A stretch of DNA of 64,000 nucleotides from Paenibacillus ginsengihumi DSM 21568 (GTDB taxonomy: Bacteria; Bacillota; Bacilli; Paenibacillales; NBRC-103111), in contig NZ_KB905549.1 of NCBI RefSeq assembly GCF_000380965.1, positions 72,254 through 136,253 on the forward strand. Direction: 5' to 3'. The number at the start of each line of letters is the position of its first letter. The first letter of the stretch is position 1. The translations under genes were made by a program, and so were the position numbers. Shown piece after piece: positions 40,591 through 48,839 of the stretch. The notes under the pieces are model-generated. The model ran no database searches. It saw only the letters and a program-made list of their open reading frames with translations, and was not told the DNA's origin.

Positions 40591-41726
40591 TGTCCCGCGC
40601 AGGCAAAGCGTTGGCCGTTTGGATCCTGATATCGTTCACCCTGACCGGATGCTGGGACATCAAAAATATACAGGACATCAACTACTTGACCAGCTTGGGA
40701 TTCGACAAAGTCGGCCAGCAATATCGGGTCTACGTGCAAATGATCGACTTCTCTTCTGTGGCCAAATCGGAGTCGGCCAAGCCGACCGAGCCCATTCCGG
40801 TATGGGTCGGCATCGGCAAGGGCGAGACCATCGTCGGCGCGGTGAACGATCTGTACCGGACCGCGCAGCTGCGCGTATTTTACGGCCAAATCAACTCGAT
40901 CGTCTTAGGCGAGAACATTCTGAGATCGGATCTGAAAGATGTCAAGGAAGTGCTGGACCGTTATTACGAATTTCGCTATACCCCATGGCTATTCGGCACC
41001 AAGGAGCCGATCGACAAATTGTTTGCCGTCACCCCCTTCTTCAATCTTTCGCCGCTGATGTCTCTGCTGCATCAACCGCAGGAAATTTACAAGCAGCAGT
41101 CGCTGATCGCTCCGCTTACATTGCGGGAGTTCGTGGCGGAAATTCGCGAGCCGGGAAACGCTGTCTTTATCCCCTCCTTATCCTTGAGGAATCTCGATTG
41201 GGAAGTCGAAGGCCAAAAGAAGCCGATGATGGATATGGACGGCGTGTTCGCTTTTCAAGAAGAAAAGTATAAACAATGGATTGCGCTGCCGAAGGTTTTC
41301 GGTTTGCGGTGGGTCGAACCGAAAACCGAGCGGAGCCCGCTGCTGATCCGATCCGAAGGGCGCTCCCAAGCGTCTGTGTCGCTGGAAAAGCCCGATATCC
41401 GCATCCATCCGGTCATTGTAAACGATCAAATCGCATTCAACCTGGACGTCAAACTTTCCGGATATATCAGCGAAGCTCTTCAGCTTATGCCGGAAACGAC
41501 GTTGGAGCAAAAGGCAGCGGAGGCCGTGAAGCGGCAAATCCAAGATACCTATGAGGCTGGTCTGCGGTCCGGCATCGATACGCTGCGGCTGGAGCACGCC
41601 CTTTACCGGCAAAACAACCGCGAATGGAAAAAGCTCCGCGGGCAGGGAGGAATCAAGCTGACGCCGGATTCGGTTCATATCCGCGTTAAAGTGAAGCTGA
41701 GACATTCCGGGAAATTGAAGTATTAA
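40590..41726 (+). CDS. gerKC: Spore germination receptor lipoprotein, GerKC/Ger(x)C family
   Basis: A 378-residue lipoprotein. The signal peptide ends at FTLTGCWD with the lipid-acceptor Cys at residue 20. The family start CWDIKNIQDINYLTSLGFDK follows. The C-terminal Ger(x)C domain includes VSLEKPDIRIHPVIVNDQIA, and SGYISEALQL with QKAAEAVKRQIQDTYEAGLR. C subunits anchor in the outer leaflet of the spore inner membrane. The frame is open far upstream inside gerKA, but the ATG at 40590 is fixed by the signal peptide and by CAGGAGGAGTCATA. It completes the B-A-C germinant receptor operon. Confidence 0.93.
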   Translation: MSRAGKALAVWILISFTLTGCWDIKNIQDINYLTSLGFDKVGQQYRVYVQMIDFSSVAKSESAKPTEPIPVWVGIGKGETIVGAVNDLYRTAQLRVFYGQINSIVLGENILRSDLKDVKEVLDRYYEFRYTPWLFGTKEPIDKLFAVTPFFNLSPLMSLLHQPQEIYKQQSLIAPLTLREFVAEIREPGNAVFIPSLSLRNLDWEVEGQKKPMMDMDGVFAFQEEKYKQWIALPKVFGLRWVEPKTERSPLLIRSEGRSQASVSLEKPDIRIHPVIVNDQIAFNLDVKLSGYISEALQLMPETTLEQKAAEAVKRQIQDTYEAGLRSGIDTLRLEHALYRQNNREWKKLRGQGGIKLTPDSVHIRVKVKLRHSGKLKY

Positions 41727-41764
41727 CGTCAGGCGAGTCCGCCCGGCTCCCGGCGGCTCCCGCC

Positions 41765-43279
41765 TTACCCTAAAGCGGCCAAGCCCTGCTTGTCATAGAA
41801 GAACGGGCCGCGGGTCCAGACGCAGGCGAGATGCATGAGCAGCTCCGCCGTCATGCGTTCCCTTACGGCCGCATGGCGGTCGTCCTCGTACAGATTGCGC
41901 CATTCCAGCGGGTCTTCCGCCAGATGGTAAAGCTCGCCGCGGAACTGGCCGGTTCGCTCGATCGCATCGTCGATCGTTCCCGGCATGTACAGAATCAGCT
42001 TCCACTCCTTGGTGCGCCACATCAAGGCGGGCGCCGTATGCACGCCATCCGTGCTCTTGGCGTGGAATTCGCAAAACGCGCCCTGGCGCTGCCGTTCCCC
42101 GAGCAGGTCGAGTCCGGGCAGCTGCGGGTTGCGCGGCAGGCCGGCAGCCTTGGCCAGCGTCGGCACAATATCGACCAGCTCCGCCGGCCGCTCGTCCACC
42201 GTCCCCCGCCTCTCGGCAGGAACGCAGGAGCCGGACAGAATCATCGGAACGCGGACACTGGCATCGTACAGACAGTATTTGCTGAAGCGGAAGCGCCGTT
42301 CCCCCAGCATCTCCCCGTGATCGGAGACGAACACGATCAGGGCGTTGTCCAGCCTTCCCTGCTGCTGCAGCTTGTCCAGCGCCCGGCCGAAATAATGGTC
42401 CAGCCATGTGCAGTTCGCAAAATAACGGAGCGTCGTCCGCTTGCGCTCCTCCGGCGTCATCCTCTCCCACACCTGCCGCTTGTCGGCATAATTTTGCCGG
42501 GTTCGCTCGTTGATCTCGTCCGCTGCCGCCAAATGCGTGCCGCTTTCGTACTCCCAGGGCGGCTGGGGCAGCTCGGGAATATCGCGCAAATCGTACAAAT
42601 CCTCGAACTCCTTCGGCACGTTGAAGCCGGCATGCGGCTTCAGGAACGACAAATACAGAAACAACGGCCGCTGGGGATCGAGCCCTTCGTCAATAAACTT
42701 CAGGCATTGCTCCGCCACCCAGCCGTCCCGGTGATGCTCCATCGGCACCTGGCTCGTGCAGCCGATATAGCCGTTCGCATTCTCCTCGCCGCTGCCGTAG
42801 TGCCTCGTCTCTTCGTAGTACGCGCGGAGCCCGTCCGGCTCAACGTCGCCCATCATGACCGCCCCCCGCTCGTAATGTCCGCTGTCGCGCGCAAGCCCTA
42901 CCGCTCTGACCTCGAAGCCTCGCGTCGGCGGCTCCGGATTGCGCAGCCCATGGTTCCAATGCGTTTTGCCGAATCCGGCCGTCTGGTAACCGGCCTTGCG
43001 CATCAGCTCCGGCAGCGGATCGCTCGGCAGCTTGTCCTCGTCGTACAAGCCTCCGTAATTCGTCCGCACACCGAGCTGGGACGGATAGTAGCCGAACATC
43101 ATAGAGCTGCGGCTCGGCACGCACATCGGCGCCTGACATACCGCCTGGCTGAATACGATGCCCTGCTCCGCCAGCTTGTCGAGAGTCGGCGTCAATATAT
43201 GTCTGTTATATTTCCCTATGCAGTCCCAGCGCTGCTGATCGGTCATCAAAAAAATGATATCAGGCCTAGATTCCGCCAT
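41765..43279 (-). CDS. Sulfatase (type I, formylglycine-dependent)
   Basis: A 504-residue alkaline-phosphatase-superfamily sulfatase. The modification motif is C53-V-P-S-R57 in QAPMCVPSRSSMMFGYYPSQ, where Cys becomes formylglycine. Metal-ligand regions are IIFLMTDQQRWDCIG and VFVSDHGEMLGERRF. GYQTAGFGKTHWNHG matches the third active-site block. There is no signal peptide, so it is probably cytoplasmic, like choline-sulfatase-type enzymes. The ATG at 43279 (GGGGGGACGGGGC upstream) is preferred over 36 extra codons without similarity. It is convergent with gerKC and downstream of a glycosyltransferase operon. The substrate is unknown. Confidence 0.87.
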   Translation of the reverse strand: MAESRPDIIFLMTDQQRWDCIGKYNRHILTPTLDKLAEQGIVFSQAVCQAPMCVPSRSSMMFGYYPSQLGVRTNYGGLYDEDKLPSDPLPELMRKAGYQTAGFGKTHWNHGLRNPEPPTRGFEVRAVGLARDSGHYERGAVMMGDVEPDGLRAYYEETRHYGSGEENANGYIGCTSQVPMEHHRDGWVAEQCLKFIDEGLDPQRPLFLYLSFLKPHAGFNVPKEFEDLYDLRDIPELPQPPWEYESGTHLAAADEINERTRQNYADKRQVWERMTPEERKRTTLRYFANCTWLDHYFGRALDKLQQQGRLDNALIVFVSDHGEMLGERRFRFSKYCLYDASVRVPMILSGSCVPAERRGTVDERPAELVDIVPTLAKAAGLPRNPQLPGLDLLGERQRQGAFCEFHAKSTDGVHTAPALMWRTKEWKLILYMPGTIDDAIERTGQFRGELYHLAEDPLEWRNLYEDDRHAAVRERMTAELLMHLACVWTRGPFFYDKQGLAALG

Positions 43280-43572
43280 GCCCCGTCCCCCCTGCTTCGT
43301 GCAACTAAAAAATCCATCTTCATTATACGTCAGTTTCAGGCGGAGCAGCATGTCCGATCCGGACACAAACCTGCTTGATCCCGACATGTGCTGCCCGAAG
43401 CACGGCGCAGACTTCAGCCGCCGGTATTGCGAACAATATCGAGCCGTTTCCGAGCGGGGATTGACGAGCCTTGCGCAGGGTCATGTGGACGATATTGCCA
43501 TGCCTGACGGCATGCCGGGAGGGGGCCGGGAAGGAGCGGGCATTCGGCTGTCGCCAAGCTGCAGCGCCAGTT

Positions 43573-44292
43573 TCAGCGCCCGCTCAATGAACGGATGTAG
43601 TCGGCCATTCGACCGGCATATTTGGCCCTTGTCGCGGCAAGCTCCTGCTCGATCACGGGCCGGTGGCGGACCGTGCCCATTTGGCTGTGCCAGCGGTACT
43701 GGGTCAGCGGCTTGTCGATATAGTCGAAGCGGCAGCCTGCCAGCATCATGCGGTACCACAGGTCGACGTCATGCGTGTACGGCAGCGCGCTGTCGAACAG
43801 CCCGACCTTCTCCAGGAGCCGCCTGTGCATGACGACCGTGCAGCCGTTGACCGGATTGCATGTCAGCATGGCCGTATAGAAGGAGATATCATCCCTGTAC
43901 GGATGCGTTACATGTCGCTGCGTAATCTGGCCGCATTCGTCGATCAGATCGAAGGCCGTATAGCTGATCATCGCTCCGGCGGCCTGCATGCGCGGAATTT
44001 GCACGGACAGCTTGCGGGGATAGAAGCGGTCGTCCGAGCTGAGCCACGCAATATATTCGCCCGAAGAGGCGCGGATGCCGTGGTTCAGCGCGCTGGCCGT
44101 CCCCCCGTTGCTTTTGACCAAATACACAATCCGGTTCAAATAAGGAGCGATCTTATCGGCATGCTTGGTCGCGCCGTCGTTCACGACGATAATCTCCACT
44201 TCCGGATACGTTTGCGCGAGCGCGCTGGCCAGCGCCTCCCCGACGTACGGGTCGTTGTAAAACGGGATGATGACAGATACGAGCGGATGCAT
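43573..44292 (-). CDS. GT2 glycosyltransferase
   Basis: A 239-residue GT-A enzyme. VSVIIPFYNDPYVGEALASA opens the fold, EIIVVNDGATKHADKI binds the nucleotide, and YIAWLSSDDRFYPRKL holds the SDD metal site. CNPVNGCTVVMHRRLLEKVG and YTHDVDLWYRMMLAGCRF contain the acceptor loop and the HD catalytic pair. The start ATG has AGGAGGGAGCCGA. It is the last gene of the five-gene operon that makes a UDP-N-acetyl-6-deoxy amino sugar, so transfer of that sugar is a reasonable inference. The length is short but complete for the family. Confidence 0.85.
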   Translation of the reverse strand: MHPLVSVIIPFYNDPYVGEALASALAQTYPEVEIIVVNDGATKHADKIAPYLNRIVYLVKSNGGTASALNHGIRASSGEYIAWLSSDDRFYPRKLSVQIPRMQAAGAMISYTAFDLIDECGQITQRHVTHPYRDDISFYTAMLTCNPVNGCTVVMHRRLLEKVGLFDSALPYTHDVDLWYRMMLAGCRFDYIDKPLTQYRWHSQMGTVRHRPVIEQELAATRAKYAGRMADYIRSLSGR

Positions 44293-44307
44293 TCGGCTCC
44301 CTCCTGT

Positions 44308-45150
44308 TCAATGCGCGGTCATCCAGTCCTTCAGCTCCTTCAGCATGACGTCATAGCCCGGAACGCGGTAATTCAGATCGGTGCGCGAGCATTGCAGCGT
44401 CCTGTCGAGCACGATCGCGCCGTCCGGACGAATGTCGACTCCGGTTATGCCAAACGCGCTTTGGAATCGGCGCAGCAGCTCGTATTTGCTGACGGTCTCC
44501 GGAGCCGTCAAATGGACGAGCCCGCTCAGATGTTCCCCCTGCTCCAGCGCATGATGAACGAACTTGGCCAGCTCCAGCGTCGTCACGCCGTTCCACAGGA
44601 CGTTGATGTAGCCGTTCACCGTGCCCTGCTGCTTCATAAACCACTGCAGCAGCCCGATGCCCTGCGCGCGGATTTCCGGGCCGACGATCGAGGTGCGCAC
44701 GGTCAGATGGGGCGGCTTCCCGACCTCGCCCAGCGCCTTCGACCTTGCATATACGGTCGCGCCGTCGGGAATGCGGCTTTCCGAATACGGCCCGCGATCC
44801 CCGAGAAATACGCAGTCGGTGCTGATATGAATGAGCCTGCCTCCCGTCCGCTCGGCCCATGCCGCCAGCCGGTGCGGCAGCAATCCGTTGATCAGATACG
44901 CCTCCGTCTCGCGCTGCGCCGCCGATTCGTTCAGGATGCCGATGCAGTTGACGATCGCATCGGGTCTGAGCGCCTCCGCCAGCTTCGCTCCCGCCGTCCA
45001 GTCGCCGGCGTCCCAGTACAATCCTCTGCTCCGCCCAACTTCATACCGCTGGCGGGTCGTATGGAACAGCTCATAGGACGTATGCTCGGACAAATACTGG
45101 AGCAGCAGATGGCCGGCCATCCCGTTGCCCCCCGCAACCAGCACCCTCAC
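44308..45150 (-). CDS. RmlD-like sugar-nucleotide reductase (WbvR-type)
   Basis: A 280-residue SDR with VLVAGGNGMAGHLLLQYLSE, HISTDCVFLGDRGPYSESRI and VYARSKALGEVGKPP, the RmlD/dTDP-4-dehydrorhamnose reductase pattern with catalytic Thr, Tyr and Lys. It lacks the C-terminal cupin domain of FnlB/CapF (about 370 residues). This points to the WbvR-type 4-ketoreductase of UDP-L-QuiNAc synthesis instead of the UDP-L-FucNAc reductase. The GTG start at 45150 overlaps the upstream stop codon (GTGA). The frame extends far into the neighbouring gene, but without similarity. It follows the 4,6-dehydratase gene and precedes a GT2 gene. Confidence 0.82.
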   Translation of the reverse strand: MRVLVAGGNGMAGHLLLQYLSEHTSYELFHTTRQRYEVGRSRGLYWDAGDWTAGAKLAEALRPDAIVNCIGILNESAAQRETEAYLINGLLPHRLAAWAERTGGRLIHISTDCVFLGDRGPYSESRIPDGATVYARSKALGEVGKPPHLTVRTSIVGPEIRAQGIGLLQWFMKQQGTVNGYINVLWNGVTTLELAKFVHHALEQGEHLSGLVHLTAPETVSKYELLRRFQSAFGITGVDIRPDGAIVLDRTLQCSRTDLNYRVPGYDVMLKELKDWMTAH

Positions 45151-46133
45151 GGCAGGAACCCCGCTCTCTCCAGCATGGCGCGGATTTCCCGGCCGCTCAT
45201 CAGCGAGTCGCCGGAGCAGTAGCTGCCTGTCGGCACCCGCGGGTAACGGGCGTAGTAATCCTGCAGTCCGGCGATATTCAGCACAGGCAGAATAACCATG
45301 TATTCTTCGCTGTAGGCGACCGTATTTTGCGACTCGTATTCGGAGTACAGGATTTCGTGAATTTTCTCGCCAGGCCTCACCCCGAGCTCGACGATGCCGA
45401 CATCGCTTAGCCCCATCGCGCCGATCAGCTCGGCCGCCAGATCCATAATCCGGCACGCCGGCATTTTCATCACGAACGTCTCGCCGCCGCGCCCCTCCTC
45501 CGCCGCCCGCAGCAGCAGTCCGACAGCTTGCTTCAGCGTCAGGAAGAAGCGGGTCATATCGACATGCGTGATGCCGATCTGACGCTTTTCCACCAGTTCT
45601 TGATGGAACACGTGAATGACGCTGCCGTTGGTGCCCAGGACGTTGCCGCCGCGAACGCAGACGAAGCGCGTATCCGGATACATCAGGTTGGCATGCACCA
45701 TCAGCTTCTCGCCGATCGCCTTCGTCATGCCGTAGAAGTTGGCGGGATGAGCCGCCTTGTCCGACGAAATGTAGACGACTTTTCTCACGCCCGCCTCCGC
45801 TGCCGCCTCAATGACATTTTGCGTGCCGGTCACGTTCGTCTTGAGCGCCTCGTACGGCTGATCCTCACAGACCGGAACATGCTTCAGCGCAGCCAGGTGA
45901 AAGACGTAATCGACGCCCCTGCACGCTTCCGCAAGCGCCTGCCTGTCCCGGATGTCGCCGATCCGGAAACGGAGGCGCGGATCGTCAAACGCCCGCTTCA
46001 TCTGAACCTGGTGCAGCTCGCCCCGGGAAAACACGACGATCTCCCGAGGATCGTGCGTCATAAGCTGCGAGACCAGCTCGCGACCCCAGGAGCCCGTGCC
46101 GCCGGTGACGAGTACCGTGCTGTTCTTGAACAT
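45147..46133 (-). CDS. UDP-GlcNAc 4,6-dehydratase/5-epimerase (CapE/FnlA/WbvB-like)
   Basis: A 328-residue extended SDR of the polysaccharide-biosynthesis family. VLVTGGTGSWGRELVSQLM binds NADP and VFHLAALKHVPVCEDQPYEA is diagnostic. YISSDKAAHPANFYGMTKAI carries the catalytic residues, with the inverting-type Met-Thr-Lys. RGGNVLGTNGSVIHVFHQEL and GVRPGEKIHEILYS complete the match. It converts UDP-GlcNAc to UDP-2-acetamido-2,6-dideoxy-4-hexulose with 5-epimerisation. Its ATG directly follows the stop codon of the 2-epimerase gene, with GGGAGGGATATAG as ribosome-binding site. It forms a pathway with both neighbours. Confidence 0.9.
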   Translation of the reverse strand: MFKNSTVLVTGGTGSWGRELVSQLMTHDPREIVVFSRGELHQVQMKRAFDDPRLRFRIGDIRDRQALAEACRGVDYVFHLAALKHVPVCEDQPYEALKTNVTGTQNVIEAAAEAGVRKVVYISSDKAAHPANFYGMTKAIGEKLMVHANLMYPDTRFVCVRGGNVLGTNGSVIHVFHQELVEKRQIGITHVDMTRFFLTLKQAVGLLLRAAEEGRGGETFVMKMPACRIMDLAAELIGAMGLSDVGIVELGVRPGEKIHEILYSEYESQNTVAYSEEYMVILPVLNIAGLQDYYARYPRVPTGSYCSGDSLMSGREIRAMLERAGFLP

Positions 46134-47216
46134 CTATATCCCTCCCAACACATATTTGACGACCTTGGCGGATACGTGGGGATCGAGATAGCCTTCAGGA
46201 CACAGCCAGTCGTTCGGCAAGCCGGTCATCTGCCTGACCCCGGCGACAATGCGCTCGGGCGACAAGCCCGTTACGACGTTGCTGCCGCATTCCACCGTCT
46301 CCGGCCGCTCTGTCGAACGCCGCATCGTCACCGCAGGTACATGGAAAATGCAGCATTCCTCCTGCACCGTTCCGCTGTCCGTCAACACGCACCGCGCATG
46401 CCGCTCCAGGCAGGCGAAGTCGAAAAAGCCGAACGGCTCGTGAAACTCCACCAACGGGTGAACGGCGAGCCCCGGAATGCGGTCGATGCGCGAGCGGGTG
46501 CGGGGATGCACGCTGCAGACGATGCGCAGGCCGAAAGCTTCGGCTACCCCGTTCAGCCCGTTTATCAGCGCCAGCAGCCGCTCCGGACGATCGACGTTCT
46601 CCGTCCTGTGGGCGGTTGCCGCAAAGTATCTCCCAGGCTCCAGACCGAGCGTTTCCAGAATAGAGCTTGCCGCGATCTGCGGCTCGTAGTGCGTCAGTAC
46701 CTCGTAGATCGGATTGCCGGTCACGACGATGCGGCTTGGCGGATGCCCTTCGCGAAGCAGATTCCTTCTGCTGTGCTCCGTATACGGCATATTCACGCTC
46801 GCAATCGCATCGATGACCCGGCGGTTTTTCTCCTCCGGCACCTCGAGATCGAAGCAGCGGTTGCCTGCTTCCATGTGAATGACCGGGATACCCAGGCGCT
46901 CGGCCAAAATCGCGCACAGGGCGCTGTTCGTATCGCCGAGCAGCAGCACTTTGTCCGGCGCTTCCCGAAGCAGAAGCGGCTCGAGGCCGGCGAACATCGC
47001 CGCCAGCTGTCCGCCGAGGGATTGGTTCCCGCTCTGCAGAATATAATCCGGGGCGCGCAGGCCGAGCTCCTGGAAGAAGCGGCCGCTTAGCGAAGGAGTG
47101 AAATTTTGTCCCGTATGCACAATGATATGCTTCCCGGCCCAGCGGTCCAGCTTCGGCATGATCAGGCTCAGCCGGATGATCTCCGGACGGGTGCCGAGAA
47201 TCGTCATCACCTTCAT
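46134..47216 (-). CDS. Non-hydrolysing UDP-N-acetylglucosamine 2-epimerase family (WbvD/FnlC/CapG-like)
   Basis: A 360-residue GT-B-fold epimerase. KVMTILGTRPEIIRLSLIMP, VHTGQNF and LLGDTNSALCAILAERLGI form the N-terminal half. HMEAGNRCFDLEVPEEKNRR carries the family acidic residues, and CVLTDSGTVQEECCIFHVPA the UDP-binding C-terminal half. EAGNRCFD with PEEKNRR is the CapG/FnlC subgroup variant of the MnaA motif. It inverts C-2 of the reduced UDP-2-acetamido-6-deoxysugar, giving UDP-L-QuiNAc or UDP-L-FucNAc. I use the ATG at 47216 (AAAGGAATTGGAGCG upstream), six codons after the first possible start. Confidence 0.9.
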   Translation of the reverse strand: MKVMTILGTRPEIIRLSLIMPKLDRWAGKHIIVHTGQNFTPSLSGRFFQELGLRAPDYILQSGNQSLGGQLAAMFAGLEPLLLREAPDKVLLLGDTNSALCAILAERLGIPVIHMEAGNRCFDLEVPEEKNRRVIDAIASVNMPYTEHSRRNLLREGHPPSRIVVTGNPIYEVLTHYEPQIAASSILETLGLEPGRYFAATAHRTENVDRPERLLALINGLNGVAEAFGLRIVCSVHPRTRSRIDRIPGLAVHPLVEFHEPFGFFDFACLERHARCVLTDSGTVQEECCIFHVPAVTMRRSTERPETVECGSNVVTGLSPERIVAGVRQMTGLPNDWLCPEGYLDPHVSAKVVKYVLGGI

Positions 47217-47243
47217 CGCTCCAATTCCTTTCATCCCCGGATT

Positions 47244-48839
47244 TTACAGCGCCCTTCCGGCCGGAAGCCGCCGCAGCTCGTCATCCTCCACCGGCACGAC
47301 GCGCTCCGGATCGTATCCCCGCTCAAGCAGACGCTCCATCGAGCTGAACGGAAAGCGGCGGCCGCCCGCAAGCAAATAGACGGTCGTATCCTCCCCCCGC
47401 GCCAGCATCACCGCCGGCCGGTGCCGGTCCGTCAGCGGGGCCGGGCGGATCGGCGTCCCCGTCTCAAGCGCATGCAGCTCTTCGTCGGCTACCGCGTTCA
47501 CGTCCTGCCAGCTGTATCGGTAATAAGCCAGCGCTTCTTCGGATGCGAAAGGCCGCTTCTTGCCTCCTTCGATCAAAAACACGGCGTTCGATTGATGTCC
47601 GCGATACAAAGCATACTCCTTCAGCTGCGGCGTCCGTCCCGTTCGACGCGCCGCCGCCGCGTCCAGACTCGCCTGCAGCCGCCTGAGCAAGCCGCGCAGA
47701 CGCAGCCGGTACCGGTCGATGCCGTAGGCGCTTGCGGCGGCCCGGATGTTGGCGGCGCCGGCCGCTTCTCCGTCAGGAGCTTCCAGCCACTCCAGCGCCT
47801 TGGCCGTCAGCCCGCGGGTATCGCCTCGCTCGACCAGCCAGCGCCCGTTATCCGTCCCGAGCAAAATCTCCTCCAGCCCGCCCGACCGGTAAGCAATCAC
47901 GCCTTTGCCGAAAATCAGGCCCTCCAATGCGACCATGCCGAACCCTTCCGCCACCAGGCTCGGGACGACGACGAGATCGATCGCCGGATACAGCGATTGA
48001 ATGCGGGATTCGAAGTCGAGCCGGTAAAACCGGCCGGCATGCCCCGATGCGGCGATCAGCCGTTCGCAATGCGATATATATTCGGCGTCGGTCGAAACGC
48101 CGGCAATCGCAAAGCGGACGTCGCTCCTTAAGTCCGCCAGCGACGCCGCCATGCGCACAAAATGCTCCAAGCCTTTCTCCTGATGCAGGCTTGAGGCGAT
48201 AAACCCGATCAGCGGCTCCCGACCGTGCAGGCCGAGCCGCCGACGCAGCGCAGCGCGGCTTTCCGCCCACGAGGCCGGCTCCAGCTCATCGCGGTGCCAG
48301 GTCGGCGGCAGCAGGGCGAGCTTGTCGCCGAAACCGGCTCTCCGCAGCGGCTCCAGCACCGTCTCCGAAATGCCGACGATGAGGTCGGCGCAGCCGTGAA
48401 TCAAGGCGGCCGCCTGCGGAGTGAACGGGGTGTCGGCCATCGTCTCCGCGATCAGCCAGACGACGGGAATGCCCAGCGCCTTGGCGGCCAAGGCGGGATA
48501 GACATGCACGCAAGTATTGACCAGCACCAGATCCGGCTGATACTGATGCAGCAGGTCTGCTGTTTTGGAGTGCGCCCTGGCCTCAACGATCCGCTGAACC
48601 TCGCCGGCCGTCTCCGCCTCGGGCCGGTACATCTCCCAAACGAGCGGTACAGGGTGAATGACGGAGGGAATGCCCTTCTTCGCCGCTTCTTGCCGCAGCA
48701 GGCCGTCCCTCGGCACGACCAGCATGCAATCGGCATGACGCCCAAGCTCGCAAGCCAGCGTCAGCAAATATTTTTCTGCTCCGGTAATGAAGCTGTCGCC
48801 GCATACATGGGAGAACAGCATCAGTTTCGCTCTGCTCAT
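47244..48839 (-). CDS. GT4 glycosyltransferase with two C-terminal VYLLxxGxxRPF repeats
   Basis: A 531-residue protein. Residues 1-390 are GT4: LMLFSHVCGDSFITGAEKYL, GFIASSLHQEKGLEHFVRMA and VVPSLVAEGFGMVALEGLIF with the retaining EX7E site. Residues 405-531 contain two copies of a 45-residue unit (NAVFLIEGGKKRPFASEEAL and TTVYLLAGGRRFPFSSMERL, each ending in DEEL or DDEL plus a Gly turn). Units of this type are common in secreted cell-wall proteins, which makes the fusion unusual. The start is uncertain. The ATG at 48839 fits the GT4 alignment, but the strong AAGGAGG lies 27 nt upstream, with a CCCGGCTTGCCGGG hairpin in between. It heads the operon. Confidence 0.8.
   Translation of the reverse strand: MSRAKLMLFSHVCGDSFITGAEKYLLTLACELGRHADCMLVVPRDGLLRQEAAKKGIPSVIHPVPLVWEMYRPEAETAGEVQRIVEARAHSKTADLLHQYQPDLVLVNTCVHVYPALAAKALGIPVVWLIAETMADTPFTPQAAALIHGCADLIVGISETVLEPLRRAGFGDKLALLPPTWHRDELEPASWAESRAALRRRLGLHGREPLIGFIASSLHQEKGLEHFVRMAASLADLRSDVRFAIAGVSTDAEYISHCERLIAASGHAGRFYRLDFESRIQSLYPAIDLVVVPSLVAEGFGMVALEGLIFGKGVIAYRSGGLEEILLGTDNGRWLVERGDTRGLTAKALEWLEAPDGEAAGAANIRAAASAYGIDRYRLRLRGLLRRLQASLDAAAARRTGRTPQLKEYALYRGHQSNAVFLIEGGKKRPFASEEALAYYRYSWQDVNAVADEELHALETGTPIRPAPLTDRHRPAVMLARGEDTTVYLLAGGRRFPFSSMERLLERGYDPERVVPVEDDELRRLPAGRAL

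Noticed and set aside
43254-43832. Plus-strand frame between the sulfatase and GT2 genes
   Set aside because: It overlaps the ends of two well-supported minus-strand genes and has no similarity to a known family.
45528-47090. Plus-strand frame opposite the 4,6-dehydratase and 2-epimerase genes
   Set aside because: No motif and no ribosome-binding site; the minus-strand genes are unambiguous.
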